A stretch of DNA of 13,165 bases from Dehalococcoidales bacterium (GCA_030628245.1 DAOVRI010000027.1:1-13165); one strand, 5' to 3'. Counted from the stretch's first letter, positions 1-7,130 are shown. Translations and numbers: made by a program. Notes: generated by a model from the sequence alone, not told the origin.

Positions 1-705
1 AAACGAATCGTCGGTTATCTTCCCGAAGAGGTCGGCTTCTACGATAACCTCACCGCCAGGGAAAACCTGAGATTTATTGCCGACCTGAACAACATCGATC
101 TTGCGGAAACCGAGCGCCGCATTGATGAAGTGCTGGAAATGATAGGCCTGACCGAAGAGCGGGACATGGTCACCGGCAAGTTTTCCCGCGGTATGAGGCA
201 GCGCCTGGGCATTGCCGACGTACTTATCAAACAGCCAAAACTGGTCATCTTTGACGAGCCTACCTCCGGCCTCGACCCATCCGGTATCAACCAGATTCTC
301 GATATCATTGCCGGCCTGCCCAAAATGGGAACCACCGTTTTGCTGTCCTCACACCAGCTCTACCAGGTGCAGAGGGTATGCCAGAGTGTCGGCATTCTAT
401 CCAAGGGCAAAATGGTAATCGAAGGAGGCATTGACGAGCTCGGCAGGGAAGCGATGGCAGGCGGTCGTTTCATCATAGAAGTCGAAACAGCCGAACCGAA
501 AGCGGAACTGGTAGATATTATCAAGAAAATCAAAGGTGTGGAGAAGGTCGAAGCTGACGGCACCACGCTTAAAATCAGCACCGACTCCGATTTACGGTCG
601 CAAATATCCAAGGCGGTGGTAGATAACAACGCCTTGCTGGTACAGATGAAGGCCCACGAGTTCTCTCTGGACGATATCTACATGAAGTACTTCAAGGAGA
701 ATTAG
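1..705 (+). CDS. ABC transporter ATP-binding protein, ABC-2/CcmA type (5' end missing)
   Basis: The nucleotide-binding subunit of an ABC-2 type transporter, which hydrolyses ATP on the cytoplasmic side of the membrane to drive the permease encoded next. The reading frame is open from base 1, so the start codon and Walker A lie outside the window; 234 residues are visible. Seen in order: the Q-loop region GYLPEEVGFYDNLT (about residues 5-18, with the LPE form usual for this subfamily), the signature FSRGMRQRL (about 61-69), Walker B LVIFDEP (81-87), the D-loop SGLDP (89-93) and the switch His in LLSSH (His118). About 100 residues follow, ending in a C-terminal extension common in these ATPases. 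The stop is 9 bases before the permease start, so the two are almost certainly cotranscribed. The substrate cannot be told from the sequence; export of a drug, lipid or peptide, or a maturation role, are all possible. Confidence 0.95.
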   Translation, partial: KRIVGYLPEEVGFYDNLTARENLRFIADLNNIDLAETERRIDEVLEMIGLTEERDMVTGKFSRGMRQRLGIADVLIKQPKLVIFDEPTSGLDPSGINQILDIIAGLPKMGTTVLLSSHQLYQVQRVCQSVGILSKGKMVIEGGIDELGREAMAGGRFIIEVETAEPKAELVDIIKKIKGVEKVEADGTTLKISTDSDLRSQISKAVVDNNALLVQMKAHEFSLDDIYMKYFKEN

Positions 706-714
706 TCTTACATA

Positions 715-1665
715 ATGTTAGCAATAGTACGCAAGGAACTGGCCGACTACTTTAACAGTATCCGATTTCTGGTCCTGTTTCTGCTGGCGCTGGTAGCCAG
801 TGGTTTCGGCCTGTACGCAGTTCAGCAGGGTATCCGCGCGGCCCTGGAAACGAGCGGGGCGGTTACTAAAAGTGGCTTTGTTTTCCTGGCATTATTTACA
901 TCGTCTTTTCAGAACATCCCGTCACTGACTTTTTCCCTCGGCCTTGTCATCCCGATTGTAGGTATAGCCCTGGGTTTTGATGCTATCAACAGCGAGCGTA
1001 CCGGCGGCACGCTGAGTCGTCTCCTGGCTCAACCCGTCTACCGGGACAGCGTCATCAATGGCAAGTTTCTGGCGGGCATCATCACCATGATCATCATGAT
1101 AGGGACGACCCTTTTACTGGTGGCCGGTTACGGGCTGAGAATGATCGGCGTACCGCCCACTGCCGTGGAAATCATCCGGCTCTTTCTTTATCTGGTTATT
1201 ACCGTTGTTTACGGAGCTTTCTGGATGGGCCTGTCGATGCTGTTCTCCGTGGTATTCCGGAGGGCGGCCGGTTCTCTTCTATTACCGATTGCTCTCTTCC
1301 TCGTGTTCTACTTTTTCTGGGTGATGCTGGGGCTGGGCCCGGCCATAGCCAATTCCCTGGCACCCGTTGGCGAGGGCGCCACTCTGGAAGCGCAGATACA
1401 AAATGCCGAGTTGCAGCAGACGTTACTGCGGCTTTCGCCCAGCTACCTCTTTCAGGAGGCATATTACGTGCTCCTCGTACCCGTGGCGAAAGGCCTGGGA
1501 ATTATCACCAGAGCTCAGGCGATGTATATGGTGCCGAATCCCCTCAGCCTGGGGCAGAGTCTGCTGGCTATCTGGCCTCACTTTGTCGGCATGGTAAGCC
1601 TGAGCGCCATCTGCTTCGCTATCAGCTATATCATCTTCATGAAGCAGGAAATCAGGCCCACATAA
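715..1665 (+). CDS. ABC-2 type transporter permease
   Basis: The membrane subunit partnering the upstream ATPase. The 316-residue protein has about six hydrophobic segments (near residues 18-38, 72-92, 118-140, 152-178, 187-208 and 290-309). It has a large extracytoplasmic loop after the first segment and another before the last. The stretch INSERTGGTLSRLLAQPV (about 91-108), a cytoplasmic loop following a hydrophobic segment, is the hallmark of the ABC2_membrane_2 / NosY-like family. The N-terminal MLAIVRKELADYF is also typical. The start is the ATG 9 bases after the ATPase stop; an AAGGAG inside the end of the ATPase gene (694-699) lies about 15 bases upstream, rather far for a ribosome site, so translation may be coupled. 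The substrate is unknown. Confidence 0.93.
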   Translation: MLAIVRKELADYFNSIRFLVLFLLALVASGFGLYAVQQGIRAALETSGAVTKSGFVFLALFTSSFQNIPSLTFSLGLVIPIVGIALGFDAINSERTGGTLSRLLAQPVYRDSVINGKFLAGIITMIIMIGTTLLLVAGYGLRMIGVPPTAVEIIRLFLYLVITVVYGAFWMGLSMLFSVVFRRAAGSLLLPIALFLVFYFFWVMLGLGPAIANSLAPVGEGATLEAQIQNAELQQTLLRLSPSYLFQEAYYVLLVPVAKGLGIITRAQAMYMVPNPLSLGQSLLAIWPHFVGMVSLSAICFAISYIIFMKQEIRPT

Positions 1666-1711
1666 GACAAGAGCGCCCCGGACCTGTCGGGACGGCATAC
1701 GACTGATGTGT

Positions 1712-1832
1712 TGTCATTGAGAGGGCGACCTGCTCGCCGAACAAGTTCTTTGACAGGCGAGAGCCCGAAGCAATCCGCCATCACAGAGAAACGGATTGCT
1801 TTGTCCCGATTTTATCGGGACTCGCAATGACA
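1712..1832. repeat. 121-bp inverted-repeat element with nested hairpins (MITE/REP-like)
   Basis: The ends are near-perfect 12-base inverted repeats, TGTCATTGAGAG at 1712-1723 and CTCGCAATGACA at 1821-1832 (one mismatch). Inside, AAGCAATCCG (1768-1777) pairs perfectly with CGGATTGCTT (1792-1801). Each arm also carries its own hairpin: GGCGA/TCGCC at 1724-1738 and GTCCCGAT/ATCGGGAC at 1803-1821. The layout is terminal repeat, hairpin, AAGCAATCCG on one side and its mirror on the other. It has no coding capacity. From memory, elements starting TGTCATTGCGAG and carrying GAAGCAATC are scattered in many bacterial genomes, including Dehalococcoidia; this was not checked. It fills most of the gap between two convergent genes and could act as a transcription barrier, although no T-run follows the hairpins. 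Confidence 0.75.
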
Positions 1833-1854
1833 TAAAAATTATAGTTAACGCTAA

Positions 1855-3903
1855 TTATTCTTTTTCCGACTGTTTCTGGGCGACTATCTTCTGCGTGATT
1901 TGGGCCGGCACCTCTTCGTAGTGGTCGAACTCCATGGTATAGGTCGCCCGCCCCTGCGTCATCGACTTCAAATCAATAGCGTAGCGCTGGACTTCGGCAA
2001 GGGGCACCTGCGCTTCGATAACATTGTTACCGCCCTCGGGGTTCATGCCGAGCACGCGGGCCCGCTTGGTATTGAGGTCGCTGATGATGTCGCCGGTAAG
2101 GTCGCTAGGCACGGTTACCTTGAGATTCATAATCGGCTCCAGGAGAATCGGTTGACCATCGGAAAGCCCCTTTCTCAATGCCCCGGCCCCGGCGATTTTA
2201 AAACATATTTCGGAAGAGTCGACCGGGTGGAAGCTTCCATCGTAGAGGGTTGTCTTGACACCGACCACCGGGTAGCCGGCCAGCACGCCCTCCTGGGCCG
2301 CTTCGGCGACGCCCTTTTCCACCGCCGGGATGTAGTTCTTGGGCACTGACCCGCCGACTATCTTTCCGGCAAACTCGTTTTCACCGCGCTCCGGTAACGG
2401 CTCCAGGTTCAGCAGGACATGACCGTACTGGCCGTGACCGCCGGATTGCTTCCTGTGCTTGTACTCGGCTTTAGACGGCACCGTGATTGTCTCCCGATAC
2501 GGCACCTTGGGGATAGCCAGTTCCACGTTTACGCCGAACTTGTGCTGCATCTTTTCGGCAGCCACGGCAAGGTGAGTATCGCCCATGCCGGAAATAATTG
2601 TCTCCCCGGTGCCCAACTCGCGGTGCACCGTTAAAGTAGGGTCTTCCTCGGCCAGGCGGGACAGGGCCGTCCCCATCTTGTCCACATCGGTCTTGGTCTT
2701 GGGATAGACGGCCTCCCGGAACGTAGGCTGGGGGAAAACAATGGGCGTTAGCTTGACAGGCTTGTCCTGCGCGCACAGCGTATCTCCGGTGTCGGTCACG
2801 TTCAATTTAGCCACGGCGCCGATATCGCCTGCCCCGACCTGAGACACCGGCTCCTGTGTCTTGCCTCTCATCATGAACAACTGGCCGACGCGCTCGGCAG
2901 CTTTCTGGTTGGCATTATAGACCTGGGAGTTACTGCTGATAACCCCGTTATAGACGCGGAAGTAGGTAAGTTTGCCGACGTAGGGGTCGGCGGTGGTCTT
3001 AAAGACAAGAGCAGCCAACGGCGCCGTCTCGCTCGGGTCTACGGTGGAACCGTCGCTAACGGCTACCTTCTGCTCCCCGGGTACGGGCAGGTAGTCACAT
3101 ATAGCATCCATCAACCGGTTAACGGCCACATTCTGCAGCGCCGAGCCGGTCAATATGGGCACAATACGTCCGCTGATGACCGCCTGGCGTAATGTCTTGG
3201 CCAGTTCCTCCTGGCTGATTTCCTCACCACCCAGGTATTTCTCGATGAGAGCATCATCAATCTCGGCGATAGCCTCTACCAGCTTCTCCCGGTAAGAATC
3301 GGCCTGGGCTTTCAGTGCTTCCGGTATATCCGCTTCTTTAGACTCGGTACCGGTATACGCTTTCATGGACAGCAGGTCAACCACTCCCTCAAAGCCAGTA
3401 TGGGCGCCGATGGCCAGTTGCAGCGGCAAACACCTGGAACCGAACTTGTTCCGTATTTCTTCCACAATCTTGAAAAAGTCGGCGTTCTCTCGTCCCATCT
3501 TGTTAACAAATATAAGACGGGGTAATTCCGCCTCCTCGCAGTATCCCCAGACCATCTCCGTGCCGACCTCTACTCCCGAGGTAGCGCAGATGACGATTAC
3601 GGCACTCTCACTGACCCGCATACCCGCCTTGACTTCCCCGACGAAGTCGGTATAACCCGGGGCATCGATAACATTTATCTTGGCATCCCGCCACTCGCAG
3701 GGCAGCAGGGACAGATTAATGCTGATTTTGCGCTTTATTTCATCCTGGTCATAGTCCGAGGTAGAAGAGCCGTCATCAACCTTGCCCAATCGACTGACAG
3801 CCCCGGTATTAAAGAGCATTGCCTCCGCCAGCGATGTCTTACCGGCGCCCCCGTGGGACAGTAAAATTGTGTTGCGAATTTTATTCAGTCCGTATTGTTG
3901 CAT
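1855..3903 (-). CDS. fusA2: Elongation factor G-like translational GTPase (EF-G-2 type)
   Basis: A 682-residue, five-domain relative of EF-G, which moves tRNA and mRNA through the ribosome using GTP. Domain I has a P-loop SHGGAGKTS (residues 16-24), the G3 motif DAPGY (80-84), the G4 motif NKMG (134-137) and a G5-like GSALQN. Domains II to V follow, including SGGHGQYGHV of domain IV and a C-terminal end typical of EF-G. The GGAGKTS P-loop and DAPGY mark the EF-G-2 subfamily, represented by Thermus thermophilus EF-G-2, rather than the main EF-G (HxDAGKT, DTPGH). Two departures stand out: Tyr84 replaces the catalytic His, and Gly137 replaces the guanine-reading Asp of NKxD. The start is taken as the ATG at 3903, 4 bases after AGGTGA; a TTG one codon earlier would leave only 1 base of spacing. 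It has its own candidate promoter. A second, canonical fusA is expected elsewhere. Its role could be auxiliary translocation, stress translation or a ribosome-linked regulatory function. Confidence 0.93.
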   Translation of the reverse strand: MQQYGLNKIRNTILLSHGGAGKTSLAEAMLFNTGAVSRLGKVDDGSSTSDYDQDEIKRKISINLSLLPCEWRDAKINVIDAPGYTDFVGEVKAGMRVSESAVIVICATSGVEVGTEMVWGYCEEAELPRLIFVNKMGRENADFFKIVEEIRNKFGSRCLPLQLAIGAHTGFEGVVDLLSMKAYTGTESKEADIPEALKAQADSYREKLVEAIAEIDDALIEKYLGGEEISQEELAKTLRQAVISGRIVPILTGSALQNVAVNRLMDAICDYLPVPGEQKVAVSDGSTVDPSETAPLAALVFKTTADPYVGKLTYFRVYNGVISSNSQVYNANQKAAERVGQLFMMRGKTQEPVSQVGAGDIGAVAKLNVTDTGDTLCAQDKPVKLTPIVFPQPTFREAVYPKTKTDVDKMGTALSRLAEEDPTLTVHRELGTGETIISGMGDTHLAVAAEKMQHKFGVNVELAIPKVPYRETITVPSKAEYKHRKQSGGHGQYGHVLLNLEPLPERGENEFAGKIVGGSVPKNYIPAVEKGVAEAAQEGVLAGYPVVGVKTTLYDGSFHPVDSSEICFKIAGAGALRKGLSDGQPILLEPIMNLKVTVPSDLTGDIISDLNTKRARVLGMNPEGGNNVIEAQVPLAEVQRYAIDLKSMTQGRATYTMEFDHYEEVPAQITQKIVAQKQSEKE

Positions 3904-3935
3904 CAAATCACCTGCTATCTATATCATCCGATATT

Positions 3936-3965
3936 ATTATACTCGTAGTCGACTGAACGGGGCAA
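3936..3965 (-). promoter_or_regulatory. Candidate sigma-70-type promoter for the EF-G-like gene
   Basis: Read on the minus strand there is a -35 box TTGCCC (3960-3965), an 18-base spacer and a perfect -10 box TATAAT (3936-3941). Transcription would begin near 3928-3930, giving a leader of about 25 bases before the AGGTGA ribosome site and the ATG at 3903. The spacer contains the 8-base palindrome AGTCGACT (3947-3954), which might be an operator or chance. This suggests the EF-G-like gene is transcribed separately from SpoIIM, whose stop is 82 bases upstream. Confidence 0.6.
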
Positions 3966-3985
3966 GCATTCGTAATAACCTCCGC

Positions 3986-4546
3986 CTATGATAACAGGAG
4001 AGGCGTAACGAACGTTTCTATGATGGCGGCGGGTACGAGAAGGGCCAGGGCCAGCAGAATATATTTCAAGTTCATTTTAAAGTTAGGCAGCAGCCTGCTG
4101 CCTCTATCTCTGGTAAAAAGGGCGACTATCATCGCCACCCCGAAGCTGAGAGCCGCCGCTTCGCCGATGATAAGGGCGGGGATTTCGATAATACCGTGAG
4201 GGAGCAGCCCGGCCAGTAGAAACCCGAGCGATTTTTCCTGGACCACTATTGCCGCGATGTAAGTCAAGAACGCGCTGTTGAAAAGCAAGGCCAGAACGGG
4301 CACGATACATAAAAACGGGCTGAACAGGAAGCTGAGGACCACGACAGTTGCATTCTTTAAAAAGATGAACACTGCCGTCGTTACCTGATACGCGCCTAAA
4401 TCAGCCACAATATCTTCAAGGGCGGATACCTGCTCGGAGAAAAGACCGGAGACAGCGGCTGGCATGACAGCACTGATGACTATGCCGGCCCCGATACCGA
4501 TAACGAACAGGACGACTGCTATGAGAACCCAGAATCGAAAACGCAT
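3986..4546 (-). CDS. SpoIIM-family (stage II sporulation protein M / DUF95) membrane protein
   Basis: A 186-residue integral membrane protein with about five hydrophobic segments (near residues 6-28, 54-75, 77-102, 107-145 and 160-183). The motif LLPHGIIEIPALIIGEAAAL (113-132), with His117, Glu121 and Glu129, is the diagnostic core of the SpoIIM family. In Bacillus, SpoIIM acts in engulfment with SpoIID and SpoIIP; homologues occur in many non-spore-formers and archaea, where the role is unknown. No other sporulation gene is near, so a sporulation role should not be assumed. The start ATG lies 17 bases after the nitroreductase stop, suggesting one transcript, but I see no good ribosome site before it. 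The gene ends 82 bases before the EF-G-like start. Confidence 0.88.
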   Translation of the reverse strand: MRFRFWVLIAVVLFVIGIGAGIVISAVMPAAVSGLFSEQVSALEDIVADLGAYQVTTAVFIFLKNATVVVLSFLFSPFLCIVPVLALLFNSAFLTYIAAIVVQEKSLGFLLAGLLPHGIIEIPALIIGEAAALSFGVAMIVALFTRDRGSRLLPNFKMNLKYILLALALLVPAAIIETFVTPLLLS

Positions 4547-4563
4547 ATCAACCGCGTTTTAAG

Positions 4564-5151
4564 CTACTTATTCCACCTGTCCCTGACAGTAATCTCGGAC
4601 AGCTCTTTCCTGGGGGGCGCTTTACCTTCCTGGTCAGGCACACCCACCGGGAACAGGGTAACCACCCGGTAACCCTCGGGCACGCCCAGCACTTTCTCTG
4701 CCTGAACGGCATCAAAGGCGCCGATAATCACCGTGCCCAGCCCCATGGCATGGGCTGCCAGCACCATGTTCTGCACCGCCAGGGCAGTATCGAACATGAA
4801 CCAGTCGCCTTTGTCGGTAATGTACTCGCTACCACCGCCACCGGACCCGGGCTTACCGCCGGACTTACCCATCTCCGCACAGACAACGATGAGCACCGGC
4901 ACCGTCTTAATAGCATTGGCGCCAGGGTTATCCACCACCTTATCGGGCAACTTAATCTTCGATAGCGTTTCGGCCACCCTGGCCTTGATTTCTGGGTCAC
5001 GCACCACCATGAAGCGCCAGCACTGCGTATTGGCCCAGGACGGCGCCCAGCGGCCGGCCTCCAGAATCGCCTCAACCTTCTTGTCGTCAACAGGGTCGGA
5101 CGTGTACCGCCGGATGCTCCGCCTGCTCTTAATAGCCTCAAATAATTCCAC
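4564..5151 (-). CDS. Nitroreductase family protein (FMN-dependent oxidoreductase)
   Basis: A 195-residue member of the nitroreductase superfamily: FMN-containing, usually homodimeric cytoplasmic enzymes that use NAD(P)H to reduce nitro compounds, quinones or related substrates. The N-terminal SRRSIRRYTSDPV (9-21) supplies the Arg residues that hold the FMN phosphate. PSWANTQCWRF (37-47) is the second flavin-contact segment, and the C-terminal half has the usual QNMVLAAHAMGLGT (127-140) and a closing basic stretch. A Gly/Ser-rich loop around 97-108 is unusually flexible and probably sits near the active-site mouth. The start is GTG at 5151, fixed by a strong AAGGAGG 6 bases upstream. The gene has a candidate promoter in the 64-base gap before it and leads closely into SpoIIM. 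The natural substrate is unknown. Confidence 0.93.
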   Translation of the reverse strand: MELFEAIKSRRSIRRYTSDPVDDKKVEAILEAGRWAPSWANTQCWRFMVVRDPEIKARVAETLSKIKLPDKVVDNPGANAIKTVPVLIVVCAEMGKSGGKPGSGGGGSEYITDKGDWFMFDTALAVQNMVLAAHAMGLGTVIIGAFDAVQAEKVLGVPEGYRVVTLFPVGVPDQEGKAPPRKELSEITVRDRWNK

Positions 5152-5175
5152 GTGTGTCCTCCTTCTTTATTTTGC

Positions 5176-5204
5176 TTTCTACTTACCGCATTTCTCTTTG
5201 TAAA
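5176..5204 (-). promoter_or_regulatory. Candidate promoter for the nitroreductase-SpoIIM pair
   Basis: On the minus strand, TTTACA (5199-5204, five of six consensus bases) is followed after 17 bases by TAGAAA (5176-5181, four of six). It sits in the 64-base gap between the methyltransferase stop and the nitroreductase GTG, with AAGGAGG downstream. Spacing is ideal but the -10 is weak, so read-through from the upstream genes is also possible. Confidence 0.35.
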
Positions 5205-5215
5205 GAACTACTGTC

Positions 5216-5854
5216 TTAATTTTCCCAAGCGTTTTTACCTATCAGCGAAACAAAGCGGCAGCCACCCATCTTTTTAACCAGATTCCTGTCCTGCCGTTTG
5301 GTTACCTTGCAAAGCTCCTGTGTATAACGCGAACCTACCGGAATTATCATACGACCGCCAACAGCCAGCTGGGATAGAAGGTCATCCGGGATGCCGGGAG
5401 CCCCGGCGGTAACCATAATAGCATCGTAGGGCGCCTCCTGTTTCCAGCCCAGGGTTTCCCCGGCGAGATGTATCTCGATATTGTTATGGCCCAGACTATC
5501 CAGCACCTTTCGGGCGGACTTGGCCAGAGACGACACACGCTCCACCGTTATCACCTGCCCGGCCAGCTCGGCGAGAATCGCCGTCTGATACCCGCTGCCG
5601 GTACCCAGCTCCAGCACTTTTTCACTTCCGCTGAGTTCCAGCGCCTCCGTCATGAGAGCGATAATATACGGCTGGGAAATCGTCTGCTCCCAGCCAATCG
5701 GTAACGGCCTGTCTTCATAGGCCTGATGACGATATTCCGGGGGAACAAACTCTTCACGGGGTATACGGGACATCGCAGCTAATACCCGCTTATCTTTAAT
5801 CTCAGAACTGAGATACTTAATCAATTTGGCTCTTGCCGCATTAAAGTCCATCAT
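5216..5854 (-). CDS. pcm: Protein-L-isoaspartate O-methyltransferase
   Basis: A cytoplasmic repair enzyme that transfers methyl from S-adenosylmethionine to abnormal L-isoaspartyl residues, starting their return to L-aspartate. With the start at ATG 5854 the protein has 212 residues, the usual family length. Seen: DKRVLAAMSRIPREEFVP (21-38), the active-site segment QTISQPYIIALM (57-68), the SAM-binding motif LELGTGSGYQTAILAEL (81-97), TVERV (103-107), APYDAIMVTAGAP (141-153) and GGRMIIPVG (166-174). An upstream in-frame TTG at 5896 would overlap the preceding gene by 23 bases, lacks a ribosome site and adds a non-family leader, so it was rejected. ATG 5851 is equally possible. The start follows the 93-aa gene by 19 bases, implying cotranscription. 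No clear Shine-Dalgarno is visible, so coupling is likely. Confidence 0.93.
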   Translation of the reverse strand: MMDFNAARAKLIKYLSSEIKDKRVLAAMSRIPREEFVPPEYRHQAYEDRPLPIGWEQTISQPYIIALMTEALELSGSEKVLELGTGSGYQTAILAELAGQVITVERVSSLAKSARKVLDSLGHNNIEIHLAGETLGWKQEAPYDAIMVTAGAPGIPDDLLSQLAVGGRMIIPVGSRYTQELCKVTKRQDRNLVKKMGGCRFVSLIGKNAWEN

Positions 5855-5873
5855 GGCCGCCAGCGAAGAACTA

Positions 5874-6155
5874 TCATAGAACAATTGACAACACAATAAG
5901 GACGACGATAATTATCCCCGCCAGGATACCGATTCTTTTCAGTTCCCCGACGACATAGGGATACCGTGGCGCCGTAACTGCCGCCGACGCTGCAGCTGCC
6001 TTGGGCGCAGGTGGAGCCTTGACGGGTGCCGTCGGCTCCGGTGCCACAGCGGTTGCCTGCTGCTGTGAGGGCATAGTTGTCTGCCGTCTTATAGCCTTAC
6101 TTTTTTTGCTATGATGAGGATGCTTACCTTTGCCGTGTCGCGATTTACCTGGCAT
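5874..6155 (-). CDS. Small basic, Pro/Ala-rich protein with C-terminal membrane anchor (hypothetical)
   Basis: No function is recognised. The 93-residue protein has three parts: a Lys/His/Arg/Ser-rich start (residues 1-25, with several HGKGKH/HHSKKSK-like clusters), a Pro/Ala/Thr linker (about 29-63), and a C-terminal hydrophobic helix (about 74-93) preceded by YPYVVGELKR. It ends immediately after the helix, so it would be tail-anchored with the basic part in the cytoplasm. Such small proteins ending in a Y-x-YV-x2-[DE]L-x-R segment plus one helix are, from memory, frequent in Chloroflexota. The start is supported by AGGAGGT 5 bases before ATG 6155. It lies 17 bases after the recombinase stop and 19 bases before pcm, so it belongs to that operon. 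The basic tail could bind nucleic acid or phospholipid; that is a guess. Confidence 0.8.
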   Translation of the reverse strand: MPGKSRHGKGKHPHHSKKSKAIRRQTTMPSQQQATAVAPEPTAPVKAPPAPKAAAASAAVTAPRYPYVVGELKRIGILAGIIIVVLIVLSIVL

Positions 6156-6172
6156 CCATTACCTCCTGAAAA

Positions 6173-7072
6173 TTACTCGTTAGCCCTGGGATGGGACTTA
6201 TCATAGGTGCGGCGGACATGCTCGGTGGTCAGGTGAGTATAGACCTGCGTGGTAGATATATTGGCATGTCCCAGCAGTTCCTGTACCGACCTCAGGTCGG
6301 CCCCGCCGCTCAGCATATGAGTGGCAAAGCTATGTCTCAGGGTATGGGGGCTAATCCGGTCACCCAATCCGGCCGATTTAGCGTACTCCTTAAGCTTCTG
6401 CCAGAATCCCTGACGTGTGAGTCTATCACCGCGGGCATTAAGGAACAGGGCATCTCCCTTCTTGCCGCGGGCTAACTTGGGGCGGTCTTCGTCAACGTAT
6501 TGCTTTACGGTCATGGCTATTTGTTTATAAAGCGGGATAATACGTTCCTTGCGCCCCTTACCGAAACAGCGCACGAAGTAATCGCCCTCGGTATTGACAT
6601 CGCCCAGGTTCAAAGCCACCAGTTCACTTATCCTCATACCGCTGGCATATAGTAACTCCAGCATGGCCCTGTCTCTCTTGGCTTCAGCCGTAGACAGCTT
6701 GGCCGGTTGTTCCAGCAGCAAACGCACCTGGCTAATGGGTATGGGCTTGGGTAAAGCCTTCCCCACGCTGGGCGAACTCATATTCTCGGTAGGGTTGGTT
6801 TTGATGATGCCTTCCGATACCAGAAAGCCGAAGAAAGACCTCGCCGCCGCCACTTTGCGCGCCGCCGTGGTGGCCACATAGCCCCTCTCTTTGAGGTCAA
6901 GCAGGTAGCTCAACATGTTCTGCCGATTGAAATTGGCCCAGGAGGCTATGCCCTGTTTTTTTGCGAAATCGGCCAGCCCCGTCAGGTCATTGCGATAGGC
7001 AACTACGGTATGCTCGGAATAACCTTTCTCTACTGCCAGATAATTCAGAAAACTTTCGATTAGCTCTATCAT
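6173..7072 (-). CDS. xerD: Tyrosine recombinase XerC/XerD
   Basis: A 299-residue site-specific recombinase of the Xer type, which resolves chromosome dimers at dif. The N-terminal SAM-like DNA-binding domain covers about residues 1-85, and the catalytic domain about 105-290. All six active-site residues are present: Arg147 in SGMRISEL, Lys172 in FGKGRKER, His243 and Arg246 in SPHTLRHSFATHML, His269 in LLGHANISTTQ and the nucleophile Tyr278 in VYTH. Length and motifs match housekeeping XerC/XerD rather than phage integrases, which carry longer N-terminal arm-binding domains. I cannot separate XerC from XerD by sequence alone. ATG 7072 has GAGGAG a few bases upstream. It is the first gene of a minus-strand group and is divergent from the pilus operon. 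A dif-like half-site lies just upstream. Confidence 0.94.
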   Translation of the reverse strand: MIELIESFLNYLAVEKGYSEHTVVAYRNDLTGLADFAKKQGIASWANFNRQNMLSYLLDLKERGYVATTAARKVAAARSFFGFLVSEGIIKTNPTENMSSPSVGKALPKPIPISQVRLLLEQPAKLSTAEAKRDRAMLELLYASGMRISELVALNLGDVNTEGDYFVRCFGKGRKERIIPLYKQIAMTVKQYVDEDRPKLARGKKGDALFLNARGDRLTRQGFWQKLKEYAKSAGLGDRISPHTLRHSFATHMLSGGADLRSVQELLGHANISTTQVYTHLTTEHVRRTYDKSHPRANE

Positions 7073-7130
7073 TGCGTCTCCTCACGGTTTGTTAATTCTA
7101 CCGTTGGTGTTATTAAGGATTACGATTGTA

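Noticed and set aside
1803..1832. Rho-independent terminator at the GTCCCGAT/ATCGGGAC hairpin
   Set aside because: A perfect 8-base stem but a 3-base loop and no T-run on either strand; it is better explained as part of the inverted-repeat element.
1900..2634. Two plus-strand open frames antisense to the EF-G-like gene
   Set aside because: Shadows of the coding strand; the translations have no recognisable domain and no ribosome sites stand out.
3904..3906. TTG start one codon upstream of the EF-G-like ATG
   Set aside because: The AGGTGA ribosome site would be only 1 base from TTG but 4 bases from ATG 3903; ATG is preferred.
4728..5141. Long open frame overlapping the nitroreductase on the same strand (137 aa)
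   Set aside because: Arg/Trp/Cys-rich translation typical of an out-of-frame reading of a GC-rich gene; the nitroreductase frame has full family motifs.
5855..5896. Longer pcm reading frame starting at TTG 5896
   Set aside because: It overlaps the end of the 93-aa gene, has no ribosome site, and the extra leader (MCCQLFYDSS...) is unlike the family. ATG 5854 gives the standard length.
6173..7072. Phage or integrative-element integrase
   Set aside because: Length of 299 residues, the N-terminal domain and the operon with housekeeping genes fit a chromosomal Xer protein; no tRNA, att duplication or phage gene is nearby.
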